From Capronia americana (taxonomy: Eukaryota; Ascomycota; Eurotiomycetes; Chaetothyriales; Herpotrichiellaceae): 64,000 nucleotides of DNA. Location of the stretch: assembly GCA_016110215.1 (NCBI GenBank), contig JADWQD010000009.1, positions 1,428,093 to 1,492,092 of the forward strand. The letters are read 5' to 3'. This document shows, one piece after another, positions 44,395 to 54,944 of this stretch. Both the position numbers and the translations under genes were made by a program. Position 1 is the stretch's first letter; every line of letters starts with the position of its first letter. Below the pieces are notes generated by a model. The model searched no databases. It was given only the letters and a program-made list of their open reading frames with translations, and had not been told where the DNA came from.

Positions 44395-46112
44395 ATGATC
44401 ACTGCCATGAGCCAGGAGGTAATACCACCCCGAGTCACAGCAACTTCTGGGTTCACCACCACGCCGACACTCCTCGACCCATACCCATACCAGGTCGGCT
44501 TTGGGAATCGATTCGCCTGTGAAGCCATCCCTGGAGTACTCCCCCAGGCACGAAACACCCCTCAAAAGTGCAAATACGACCTGTTCTCGGAACAGTTGAA
44601 CGGGACCCCGTTTGTATCTTCCCGCGCATCGCAGCTCCATGCGTGGTTCTATAGGATTCGTCCCTCGGTGGCCCATCGCTGCTTAAGGAGAGCGTCTGGC
44701 GGGCACAGGCTCGAGGCCAGCTTTTCCGCGTCCAACGCCAACGTCCAGTTCTTGCCGCAAGACCAGTCGTGGGGCCAGTTTCCGGTGCCTGGGGAATCGG
44801 AATCAGTGGACTTCGTTCAGGGGCTCAAGACGATCGGTGGACATGGGGATGCAGCGAACAGGGAGGGGCTGGCAGTTCACATCTACACGGCAAACAAGTC
44901 GATGGAGAGAACGGCCTTTTGCAACAGTGACGGTGACTTCCTGATCATCCCCCAGCTCGGCCGATTGGACATCCAGACCGAGTTCGGCCACTTGATGGTG
45001 CATCCAGGAGAATTGACGGTTATCCAGGCCGGAATCCGCTTTACGGTCAGACTCCCAGATGGACCGGCGAGAGGCTATGTTCAAGAAGTCTTTGGCAGTC
45101 ATTACGAATTGCCCGAGTTGGGTCCCGTCGGGTCGAACGGGATGGCCATGCCTCGCGATTTCGAACATCCCCTCGCCAGCTTCGACATCGACCAGAGCCC
45201 CTGGACCATCACCTGCAAGCTGGCTGGCCGGCTTTTCGAGTACGACCAGGAGCACACGCCATTCGACGTGGTGGCGTGGCACGGGAACTACGTGCCGTAC
45301 AAGTACGCCCTGGAGAAGTTTGTCAACATATCAACTGTCGACAAGGAGCAGAGCGACCCGTCGATATATTGTGTGCTGATGGCCAAATCTAAAACCCCCG
45401 GCGTCGCGCTCTCGGAATGCCTCGTCTTCACGCCGAAATGGAGCGTGACAACCGACAGTTTCCGCCCTCCCTACTACCACCGCAACGTGTGTACCGAGAT
45501 CATGGGCATGGCATATGGGAAATGGTACGGTTCTGCCATGTCGCTGGAGCCAGGAGGACTCACGTACGAGCCGAGCTTCATGCCGCATGGAGGTAAGGAC
45601 AGTTCCAGTGACCTGCTTCAACGACTTGGATCACTGTCTTTTTTCTGACGCACTACTTGCAGAAACATATGAGAGATGGCACCAGGCGACGACGGAAGCG
45701 CTGGCTCCTCAGCGCGTGCTGGAAGATACGATTGGTAAGGACTCTCCCGCCAGTACATGCTTGATGGCAGGGTCGGGAGGCAAACCGGATCTGACAGCGT
45801 GCGTGATCTCAGGCTTCATGCTGCACATCTCAGGACACATCTCGTTGACAGCGTTTGCGCTCGAACACAGCGGAGTGCTTCATGGTATGTCTCGCAACGT
45901 AACCCTGACTCTGACTGTGGACACTCCTAACCGATGGTATAGAGCCACAGAAGGGTCTTTGGGATGGGTTTGAAGGCGGGTTTATCCGTCATCCGGACCA
46001 GGTGAACAAGGACCTGATGATGGCGGGGCTGCCACCCCTGGGTGCGAGTACGTCCAAGGGAAAGGGAGTTGACCAACCAATAACCCCGGTGACGCCCACT
46101 GGTGACCTGTAG
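44395..46112 (+). CDS. hmgA: Homogentisate 1,2-dioxygenase-like ring-cleaving enzyme
   Basis: Homogentisate dioxygenase opens the ring of homogentisate to maleylacetoacetate in tyrosine and phenylacetate breakdown. Four exons, 44395-45592, 45663-45734, 45813-45884 and 45943-46112, give 503 aa; ATG 44407 is an alternative start. The family start YQVGFGNRFACEAIPGVLP is plain, as are NSDGDFLIIPQLG and RGYVQEVFGSHYELPELGPVGSNG. The iron ligands fall in RPPYYHRNVCTE (His, Glu) and SFMPHGE (His). Between them the usual glycine-rich EAKQGGF-type substrate loop is replaced by GKWYGSAMSLEPGGLTYE, so this is a diverged paralogue and may act on a related dihydroxyphenyl compound. No fumarylacetoacetase or maleylacetoacetate isomerase gene lies next to it, which also hints at a role outside the standard tyrosine pathway. 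Confidence 0.88.
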
Positions 46113-46529
46113 CTATGTATCGACTAATGGCATGGGTAAACCCGGACGAATGTGTCGTCGCCCTCAGATGACTCGCCTCAATAATTGTGACCATGGATCA
46201 AACTCAAGGGCGTCCACCTATACAGGAAGTGGCTTAGTTCACCTCGAGGGGAGAGGTCTTGGTATGTGGGTCAATCCTTATCAGTGTTCCGTCTATTCAA
46301 TAGCGGCCCCGGGGGCTGGGACAGAGACCTCGCCCGCCCATCTTAGCCTCCACTCATTATTCGATAGATACTAAAGTATGAGTAGTAGTGCTGTAATCTC
46401 TTCCCCTGGTACTACCGGCCAGATTCAGTGGATGATATGTAGTAACACTATTCAGTACTCGGCACCTACTCGGTACAACGAAAGAGAAACGTTTATTGAC
46501 CCTCTAGCAACCCAATCCGGACTCAACCC
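46113..46529. other. Promoter region of the Zn2Cys6 regulator
   Basis: Between two genes on the same strand. I see no copy of the GCCTGCCGG motif here and no gene. Confidence 0.45.
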
Positions 46530-48683
46530 ATGGACTTTCCTTCACCTACTGCTCCAGAGTCAGTTCAAGTCCACGGCCTGCGTCCCAAGTTCAGAAGAGC
46601 GCCCATCGCCTGTCGCCGATGTCGTCGACTCCGGGCAAAATGTCGACACGTCGACGCCATCGCCCCGTGCGAAGGATGCCTCGAAACAGGTCAAGAATGT
46701 AGCTTTCCACAGAGGGGCGAGCCGGATTTCGACCGTGGCTACCGACGAGAACGGAGTCGGAAGGTGCAGGGTACGGCCACGATGCCCTCGATCAGAACGT
46801 CGTCCGGGGTCTTTCAGAGTGGCCCCCCTGAAGACCTTGGCTCGCTTGTCAGCTCTGGAATAATGCCAGATGAGCCAGACAGTGCCAGCGCCATGTACCC
46901 TGGTTGGGAGCTTCTGCCACCGCTCGAGGAAGTGATCGAGGCGTGTCAGGTCTTCATCAAGTCATATTTCCAACTGGACTTTCTGCCTCGGATCCACTTC
47001 TTCGAGCGACTGCGAAAGCATCAGGAGAGCATCAGCGTCTTCCTCCTCCTCACCATCCTGTCCATCTCGGCCAAATTCACGCCGTGTCTGGTGAGACGGT
47101 ACGGAGACGGTCGCACCGCCACGGATACTTTCCTCCAGCGGGCCGGGACGTTGGTCGTCGACCATCTCTACCGACCGAGTCTGGACGCCATCCAGGGGTT
47201 CTTCCTCATGAGCCTGGCGGAATGGGGCAAGGGTGACAAACACAGGAGCTCCATTCACATGGGCGTCGCCGTTCGCATGGCCGGCATTCTTCGCCTCCAT
47301 CGAGAGGAGACCTACTACGTCTCGGACGACGCGTGCCCAGAAGAAGTGGTCCGGTCGGAAGCCGCCAGGAGGACGTTTTGGATGTTGGAAAACCACGACA
47401 GCCTCTACTCGGGCTACACCTCGCTCGCGTCCTTTTCGCTCGGAGACATCACCACCCTGTTGCCCTGCGAGGAACATGAGTTTGCATTCGGCATTTCTCC
47501 GCGAGACCGTGCGGCCTTGAAGGGCACCGCCGCCGCCACTGCATCCAATGGACGACCGGGAGGAGGGCAAGGGTCGCCGTCCCTATCCGCATCCCGGTCC
47601 CGGTCTCTCTTCGCGACTCTGATCCAATGCCATAACCTCTGGGGCCAGATTGCACGGCGCGTGGCCCGCAACGAGATCGGCCACCAATCATCCCCCAAAA
47701 GTCTCGGGGTGGACAACACGTCGCTTGGCGAGGACGAATACACGCGCCTCTCGAAACGGCTGCAGGATTTTGAAGATGCCCTGCCCCCGCGGCACCGATG
47801 GTCGGTGTGGAATCTACGCGGGTTCCGGGCCGAGGGGCTCGATCTGGCCTATCTTTCCATCGTCATGATCATCAAGTTGAGCAACATCATCCTCCGACGC
47901 AGTTTTGCTCAAGCAGCGGTCAACGACCACGATACCGAAGGAGGGCCCCGGTCCGGGTCCGCGTCAGGTTCATGCGAGCGCAGAAACGCCATCACAGCCG
48001 AGTTGGTCAGTAACATGGTCGTCCTACACGAACAGATCCAGGCGTTTTTCGCGCTCCGGTCGCCTCACCAGGGATTCCCGGCCTTTATCGTCTTTTGTAT
48101 CTACATCTGTGGCTCCCTGGCCAACCACCTGTTACAGTGTGAGGGAGGTGCCCCCGCCGGTACCTCGGCGTCGCGCGTCATGGAAATTCTGGAATCCTCG
48201 ACCGAATCCTTGGAGAGTCTTCAAGAGGCGTGGCCCATGGCTCAGCGCTGGAGTAATGCCCTCAACAAGGCCTACCAGAGACAAAAGACGAAGGCAACAT
48301 CCTCCTCCTCCTCTGCCGTTATCGACCCAGGTCTACGGAATCATAATCCGCCGTCGTCGACGGCAGCTCATCTCTCGACTTCTAACTTGGCCGTAAACAG
48401 TCTCTCATCAGAGTCTCACCTTGTCCCGCTGTCCTTTGCCGTATTTGGCGGTCCTCTTGCGAGTGCCGTTCGGCCTGGACCCGGACCAGGGCCGTCCATG
48501 CAGGTGCCCAATGAAAACAATGACGGGACCACGGATCTCGTGCTGGATGAGATGAATCCGAACGGGCCTGATGGGGGGTGGGACGACACGTTTCTCGATC
48601 CCTCGTGGACCACCAACCTCGACTCTGAATGGGGTCTCTACCTTTGGCCCGGCGGCGACGTGTGGAATGACAATGGATACTGA
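46530..48683 (+). CDS. Zn2Cys6 transcription factor
   Basis: A fungal binuclear-cluster regulator, probably controlling the surrounding cluster. Intronless, 717 aa. The zinc cluster is near the N-terminus (about residues 28-60): CRRCRRLRAKC followed by CEGCLETGQEC, the six Cys spacing of the class. It is followed by a basic linker (RRERSRKVQ) and a fungal-specific transcription factor middle domain. In that domain KSYFQLDFLPRIHFF, SLAEWGKG, RMAGILRLHREE and SEAARRTFWMLENHDSLYSGY are recognisable. The C-terminal region is low-complexity with an acidic end (LDEMNPNGPDGGWDDTFLDP), a plausible activation domain. Its stop codon is 18 bp from that of the convergent sulfatase gene. Confidence 0.93.
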   Translation: MDFPSPTAPESVQVHGLRPKFRRAPIACRRCRRLRAKCRHVDAIAPCEGCLETGQECSFPQRGEPDFDRGYRRERSRKVQGTATMPSIRTSSGVFQSGPPEDLGSLVSSGIMPDEPDSASAMYPGWELLPPLEEVIEACQVFIKSYFQLDFLPRIHFFERLRKHQESISVFLLLTILSISAKFTPCLVRRYGDGRTATDTFLQRAGTLVVDHLYRPSLDAIQGFFLMSLAEWGKGDKHRSSIHMGVAVRMAGILRLHREETYYVSDDACPEEVVRSEAARRTFWMLENHDSLYSGYTSLASFSLGDITTLLPCEEHEFAFGISPRDRAALKGTAAATASNGRPGGGQGSPSLSASRSRSLFATLIQCHNLWGQIARRVARNEIGHQSSPKSLGVDNTSLGEDEYTRLSKRLQDFEDALPPRHRWSVWNLRGFRAEGLDLAYLSIVMIIKLSNIILRRSFAQAAVNDHDTEGGPRSGSASGSCERRNAITAELVSNMVVLHEQIQAFFALRSPHQGFPAFIVFCIYICGSLANHLLQCEGGAPAGTSASRVMEILESSTESLESLQEAWPMAQRWSNALNKAYQRQKTKATSSSSSAVIDPGLRNHNPPSSTAAHLSTSNLAVNSLSSESHLVPLSFAVFGGPLASAVRPGPGPGPSMQVPNENNDGTTDLVLDEMNPNGPDGGWDDTFLDPSWTTNLDSEWGLYLWPGGDVWNDNGY

Positions 48684-48701
48684 CTCCCTACTACCTACCA
48701 C

Positions 48702-50630
48702 TCATCCATCGACCTTGAGAACACCGTACTGGGGTGCTTGCCCGGCCACACCGACTTCCTCGACGTACTCGTCCCAATGCTGCAAGAGCTCCTGAAGCTT
48801 GTCGGGGTGTCGAGCACTGAGATCTTCCGTCTCGCCCAGGTCTTTGGACAAGTCGTAGAGTTGCCACGTTCCCGGGCCGAACGGCGGCTGAATGCGGACA
48901 ATCTTCCACGAACCCTTCCGGAGGGCTTGTTGATTGAACAGCTCCCACCCGGTCACGGTCTCGTTGTCATGGATGTGACCGCCGCAACCCTCGGGGTCGG
49001 TCAGGTACAGCAGCCACGAGCATCCACGCATCGGCGCCACCGTGCGACCACGGTACGTTTTCGCCCCCGGGTGTTGGGCCCCCGCCAGGTCCAAGATGGT
49101 GGGCATGATGTCCATGACGGTCGCGAATGAATGATCTACCCTACCGCCGCCGCCGCCGGGGCCAGGACCGCGGGTCGGGGTGATGAGCGGAGGATAGCGC
49201 AGGATCAGGGGCACCCGAATGCCTCCCTCGCTGGAGAAACTCTTGTAGAGCCGTGCCGGGGCGGTGCCCGCGGACGCCCAGCGCGGCCCATACCAGGTGT
49301 AACTGTTTCGCTCGCCGATGTTGTCGAGGGAATTGTCGTAGTATTTGGCGATGTGGTCGAAGATGTTCTCCGTGATGATCGGGTACGCCTCCATGAGCAA
49401 GCCCTCGGCCCCGTTGTCGGACATGAACAGCACAAACGTGTCATCCAGCTCCCCGGTTGATCGCAGGTAGTCCAGCACCCGCCCGATCTGGGCGTCCATG
49501 TTCTGCACCATGGCCGCGTACACTTCCATCGTGCGCGCCGAGTACGCGCGCTCCTCGGCCGACAACGAGTCCCATTCACGACAGAGCACGCGGTCCAGCG
49601 GCGGCGTGACCACGTCGTGCGGCCGCACGTTCCGGGGGATCAGTCCGAGGTCCTTCAGCTTGGCAAGCCGTTCCTGGCGGAGCACGTCGGGCCCTTGGTC
49701 GTAGCGGCCGCGGTAGTCGAGGCGGTCCTGGAGCGGTGCTTGGAGAGGCCAGTGCGGCGCGGCGAAGGCCAGGTACGCGAAGAAGGGCTGCTGCTGCTTT
49801 TGCTGCTCGGTGTGGTCGGCCAGATACTCCAACAACTTCGTCGCGTAGGCCTCAGAGGAGTAGAAATCCGGACCCAGGTCGACCGGGGCGATGTACGCAT
49901 CATCCTCGACGTAGAAGACCGAGGCATTCTTGAGAATCGGCGGGTGGGGGAGTCGGTCGTCGGTTTCATATTGAGGTTCCCATCCGTAGTGGTTGGCCGC
50001 GCCCTGGAGGGAGAGAGAGTTTAGTCAAGGTATCTTTCTCGACATATAAATATATATATATATCACACATTAGGCTGGTGGCTCCGTCCGACTCGACTCA
50101 ACTTACAGGAAGCAATGCAAACGAGCGATCAAACCCTCGCCGGCATGGATACCGGTCTGGAGTCAATCCGAGATGCCATTTGCCCGACATGATGGTGAAA
50201 TACCCGGCGTCGTGGAGCAGTTCGGGCAGCGCGACGACCTTGTCGTTCAGATACCCTTCATAGCCCGGTTTACCTCTCTGGAACTCGCGCATCTCCTCTG
50301 CCATGGTGCCGATGCCGGCGATATCTTAAATGAAGAGCGGCTGGGGTCAGGGTGTTGGTCTCGAGCCAGCATCTGAGACTCGGGGATGATGTACTCACGA
50401 TGGTCTGTCCCGCTCAACAGCATAGAGCGCGTGGGAGAACATGCTGCCGCTGAATGGAAGTCGGTAAGACGAAGGCCATCGCGGGCAAGGCCGTCGAGGT
50501 TCGGGGTGTGTATCTCGCTCCCAAAGGAGCCCAGGTCGGAGAAGCCCAGATCGTCGGCGACGATGATCAAAAAATTCGGCCTTTTCCTAGACATATTCTG
50601 TTTGTTGACCTTTGAATGAGCATCAGCCAT
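48702..50630 (-). CDS. Arylsulfatase (formylglycine-dependent sulfatase)
   Basis: Hydrolyses sulfate esters, releasing inorganic sulfate and a phenol or alcohol. Exons 50630-50399, 50324-50107 and 50003-48702 give 583 aa. Family landmarks: metal-binding VADDLGFSDLG, the formylglycine site CSPTRS (Cys type, to be converted to formylglycine), SGKWHLG with Lys and His, and FMSDNGAEG with the Asp-Asn pair. No signal peptide is visible (MADAHSKVNKQNMSRKRP), so cytosolic activity is likely, as in other fungal and bacterial alkyl- or arylsulfatases of this branch. The second intron contains a TATATA run. In this cluster it could unmask a sulfated aromatic before oxidation; a sulfur-scavenging role is the alternative. 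Divergent from the Dal5-type transporter. Confidence 0.93.
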
Positions 50631-51425
50631 TACTCGGGAGGATAAAGGACAAGGGGAGTGTCTTTCACACTGCAAGCAAAAGGTCTTGGGTACCTATCTA
50701 TCTGGTTGTCAGTACAAAAGAAAAAGGCTCCGTCAGCTTATCACCTTTGCATCTCTACCATCAGGGGACCAACAAGGGCTGGAAATCTAGCCGGTGTACA
50801 GCTCGCAAAAGCCCCCAAGGCGATGGAGACAATCCAAGCTCTCGGTTCCGTTAGTGTAGAACATTCCACGCTCTGATAGGAGTAGCAAACCCTAAACTTC
50901 AAACACTGTCGATGCCTGCCGCCTCGGTTACCAGCCCTTGCCGGTATCGCTAATACATTGCGGAGGTCAAGTCAGAATCCGGCAGGCAATGAAGCCCTAG
51001 GATTTCCCTCTATCCACCACCCCCCCAAGACACCATGGCTGGAAAAGATAACGGCTCGTGATAAGGCTTGAGAACTTGTTTCCACCACCCCCGATGGTTT
51101 CTATGCTGGCGCCATTCACGATGGAATAAGCCATATCCTATAGGCCGGCGAGTGTGGGAGAGAGACAACAGATATCATGGGAGACAAGGATTAGATTAAG
51201 AGCGGGACAGAACGATTGATGGAGGACGCCCAAGTCACCGTGGTAAGCCTCGATCTTTGACTGAAGGTAGACAAGACACGCGACATAACTCTCTTGTCCG
51301 CGTCGAGATCAAACATACCATACATACCCCTGAAGAGCCATTGTCTAAAGGTTGAGAGAGAGGCCTGTACAATCCATAACCCCCGTCCCGCTGCTACAGT
51401 ACCATCCTCCGCGCCATCCGACACG
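50631..51425. promoter_or_regulatory. Divergent promoter of sulfatase and Dal5-type transporter
   Basis: Contains GCCTGCCG (50914-50921), TTGCCGG (50938-50944) and the exact CCGGCAGGC (50979-50987), three copies or near-copies of the cluster motif within 75 bp. No gene seen. Confidence 0.4.
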
Positions 51426-53699
51426 ATGGCATCAACCGCTTTGGACATTTCCGAGAAGTCTCTTGAAGCCATTGCCATTCGGGAAAAGGGCCTCTCCTCT
51501 CAAGAGAGTGATGGTCCCGACCAGACGACCGTGCCAGACTGGAGCGAGGAAGAAGAGAAACGTCTGGTCTGGAAGTAAAACGAGCCCTGCCTCTCTCGAT
51601 CATGTTCGACAGCTGACATGACCATGCAGGATCGATCTCATCATTATGCCTCTTCTACTGCTCTCCTTCATCGTCTTGCAGCTGGACAGGGCCAACATGT
51701 ACGTGAAAGAGGGAGAGGGAGGATAAACCACTTGATCAAAGTTTGCTAACGGTCCTTGCGCAGTGGGAATGCTTTGACCGACTTTTTCTTCCGCGATGTG
51801 GGCATCACGCAGGCTCAATTCAACGTCGGCCAGCAGCTTTTGTCTCTGGGTATTGTCTTGCTCGAAGTCAGTTTGCCTTATCGTTGCCGGCGAGGACACA
51901 GTCGTCTCTAACCCCGAGATCATCATTAGGTCCCCAGCAATTACATCCTGTACCGGATCGGACCCTCTCTGTGGCTCAGTGGGCAGATCGTCGGCTGGTA
52001 ATTCTCCCCTTCCGTCCCACAGCCAGTTATCTCAGTCCTTCACACGTCTGGGGACACAACTCACAACGGGCATATTCTAGGGGACTCGTAGCCACCTTCC
52101 AGGCCTTCCAGAACAGCCTCGGAAGTTTCCTCGCGACACGGCTCCTTCTTGGGTAAGACAACACAGCATTCTCGTCCAGTGTTCTTCAGGCTGACCCGGA
52201 ATCAGAATGGCCGAGTCGGGATTCATCCCAGCAGCACTCTACGTGATCACGAGATGGTACAAACGAGACGAGACCAGCAAGCGAATGGCCATTATGTTTA
52301 TCGGGAGTCCCGTCGGATCTGGGTCCAGCGGTCTGATTGCCTACGGAATGTAAGTCTCAAGATCAATCTCCCCCCTCGTTCTCCCAGAGAGGGTGGCGGG
52401 CTTACTGCTTTCGTTTCACCAGATTACAAATGAGAGGCACGGCTGGGCTGGCAGGATGGCAGTGGCTGTTCATCGTGAGTACATATCCCTTCCGGTTCAT
52501 GACCTTTCTTGGGTCCTCGGGGGGAAAAAGTGAGGCAGGATCTGATATGGAGTATTATCTCACCCACAGCTCGAGGGTCTCGTCACGATAATGGTCGGCG
52601 TCCTTTTCTTCTGCTTCTTTCCCATTAGCACATCGGAGCCGGGCACTCGAGGTCGGATTCGATATTTCAGCGACCGGGAACGCCATATTTTGACCCAAAG
52701 AGTGTTGCTGGACGACCCGACAAAGCTCCAAGCCCGGAGAAACATCTCGGTTGACGAGTTCAAGAGCACGGTCAGTAGTACATTTCATTCCATTTCCGTA
52801 TCCCGTGTCACACGGTCCAGGGACTGACTCCGGCGGGTTTTTTCCTGGGGGTTAGTTTACGAACTGGAGATTGCTCCCCCACGTCCTTATCATCATTGCA
52901 GGCATGGCGCCCGTAACGACCATGAACTCGTACTCACCGTCTCTGGTCGCCTCGCTCGGATATGAAAGACTGCAGTCCAACGCCATGGTTTCCATTGGTT
53001 CCTGGGTCTCGATCGTGGTGAATGTCGGTGCAGGATACCTCGCGTGAGTCGTGACTTCCATCAAACTCAACCGATATGGTCTGGCTGACGTGAAGCTTTC
53101 TCCAGAGATAAATTTGGCCGACGAGGTCCTGTCGTCTCCATGCTTTTGCTCTCGTTGTGGGTCTTTGATGTAAGTTCTATCGGCATATCGAACCGGCTCC
53201 TCCTTTTCAATCATCACCAAGATGATTGATGGCGTATCTTAGCTCTGCAATCGCCTGATGATCCACGACGAGGACAAAAGGAAGCGCTTCGGAGTTTTGA
53301 CCTTGGCGCTTTCATGTGCGACATCTTTCCGTAAGTCTGGCATTCATCCTGTTGCTGTTTATCGTCGCCGTCGTCGACCAGACGAATGCTGACGATGTCT
53401 CACACACTTTCAAAGACGCCGTCAACATCTCTTGGGCAGCCTTGAACTCCCGGTCCGCGGGCGAACGGTCCATCACGCTGGCTGTTCTAATCATGGCCGC
53501 AAACGTTGCAGCCATTATTGGCAGCCAGCTATTCCAGGCTGCCGATAAGCCATTGTATTCCAACGGATGGACCGCTATTGTCGTGCTGCTGTCCGTCGGT
53601 CTCCTGGTCTCCATCTACGCCAACGTACAATACTGGGTGCTGAACCGCCGGCTGAAGAAAGAAGGTCGACTCAGCCCGACAACTTGTTATTTTCCGTAA
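51426..53699 (+). CDS. MFS anion:cation symporter (Dal5/allantoate permease type)
   Basis: A plasma-membrane importer of organic anions; relatives carry allantoate, nicotinate, vitamins or other carboxylates. I resolve 12 exons by frame continuity; the last begins at 53416. The intron before it (53331-53415) ends at TTTCAAAG after a CTGAC branch site. The protein is about 500 aa. Recognisable parts: acidic N-terminus (DWSEEEEKRLVWKIDL), PLLLLSFIVLQLDRANMGNAL, VPSNYILYRIGPSLWLS, AESGFIPAALYVITRWYKRDE, the central loop with YFSDRERHILTQRVL, DKFGRRGP, and helices ending in NVQYWVLNRRLKK. The C-terminus is given as ending at 53699, but a donor (GTAAGG) overlaps that stop, so a further short exon is possible. 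Confidence 0.88.
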
Positions 53700-54710
53700 G
53701 GTCTGGGTCCAGGACAGCGTCGTCTTATCATCCATGTTGTTGTTTCCAACTGGCACGGCACGAATCTGTATATGTTGTAAATAGTAGCGAGGACTGCTTC
53801 AACCCAGACCTCGTGAGGAAATAGAAACAGGACGGGCCTCAACGATTCAACATCACCAAGGACCCGTTCATAACTTTGTCAGAATGAGGATCTGCTAGAG
53901 ACAAGACCTGTGGTATTGCCTCGCATTCCAAGACTGGGATTGATGGCTTGGAGGAACGACGCAAGCACAACACATATGGGATGGTCATCGCGTAGACCTT
54001 GAAGCATATTCCAGACATGTCTCCACAGTCCATCCCCTCTTTCGAGAAGTTGTCTTCTCATCGGAGGCGTTCGCCGTGTTTAGTGACCACGAAGTAGCAT
54101 CCTTCATGGCGAACTTATAAACAAAGACTGCATCGCTCTTCACCGTCGCATCGGTACGCTCCAGGATGGCACTAACCCTTCGATGATCTAGGATCTTTAC
54201 GCGTAATAGCTTTTCGGAAGTGCTTCGCTGCCAGTGCCTTAGGTAGATGTCAACCGGGTATCATAAAATGAGCCCCACTTCATGGTTGGGCTAGGATTCC
54301 TAACCGAATGGCCTTGCCTCCGTCGAACCGGAAGGCTTGCAACCCGGATCCAGCCAGACAATGAGTTAGGGGCGTAACAGGATGTCAGCAGGAAGGATAC
54401 CCCAGGCAGAAAGGAGAATGAAACGAACGCATGGTCGATTCAAAGCGGAAATGGAGAGTCGGAAAGGTGAAAAGATGGATGTCAAGCCTCGCAAGCATGG
54501 GTAATTACCCGTTGAAGAAAAAGTGAATGGCGGTAAAACGCGGGAGTAGTACCTCGTACTCACACTACACATGTACATAGGACGGCGAGGACGGACGACA
54601 GCGGCTGGGTGGGGTTGTTTTAGGGAGTTCAACCAGAAACCCCACCACAGAATTTATTTGCCATTATATAATTTTTACACTTGAAAATGTCCAACAATCA
54701 TCTGAGAACT
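53700..54710. other. Intergenic, right border of the cluster
   Basis: About 1 kb without a defensible gene. A TATATAAT element at about 54665-54672 lies some 40 bp before the tRNA and may be its upstream promoter element. Confidence 0.5.
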
Positions 54711-54724
54711 GCCGGGGTAGCTCA

Positions 54725-54774
54725 GTGAGTCTTGTTCAACCCTTCCGAGGTCTGCCAGTTCTAACAACCTACAG
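54725..54774 (+). other. Intron-like insertion 1 in tRNA D loop
   Basis: 50 nt. Donor GTGAGT, branch CTAAC at 54761-54765, acceptor CCTACAG. Removal joins TAGCTCA to ATCGGTAGAGC and restores a normal 8-nt D loop. There is no run of four T that would stop Pol III. Confidence 0.8.
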
Positions 54775-54828
54775 ATCGGTAGAGCGTGTGGCTCTTAACA
54801 AAGTCCAACCTCAAGGTTGCGGGTTCGA

Positions 54829-54882
54829 GTCAGTTTCAACTGCTCTTGGGAATTTGACCTCTTCGACTAACTAGTATTCAAG
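54829..54882 (+). other. Intron-like insertion 2 in tRNA T loop
   Basis: 54 nt. Donor GTCAGT, branch CTAAC at 54867-54871, acceptor TTCAAG. Removal joins TTCGA to GTCCCGC and restores a perfect five-pair T stem with a seven-base loop. Confidence 0.82.
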
Positions 54883-54891
54883 GTCCCGCCT

Positions 54892-54944
54892 GTGAGTGTT
54901 ACCCTTTCAGTAGCATGGTTACACGTGATTCTAACATGAAGAAG
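54892..54944 (+). other. Intron-like insertion 3 in tRNA acceptor stem
   Basis: 53 nt. Donor GTGAGT, branch CTAAC at 54931-54935, acceptor GAAGAAG. Removal joins CT to TCGGC, which together pair with the first seven bases of the tRNA. A GAAG three bases earlier is a competing acceptor that would add AAG and break the stem. Confidence 0.75.

Noticed and set aside
50041..50062. TATATA run as a promoter
   Set aside because: It lies inside an intron of the sulfatase gene, not upstream of a gene.
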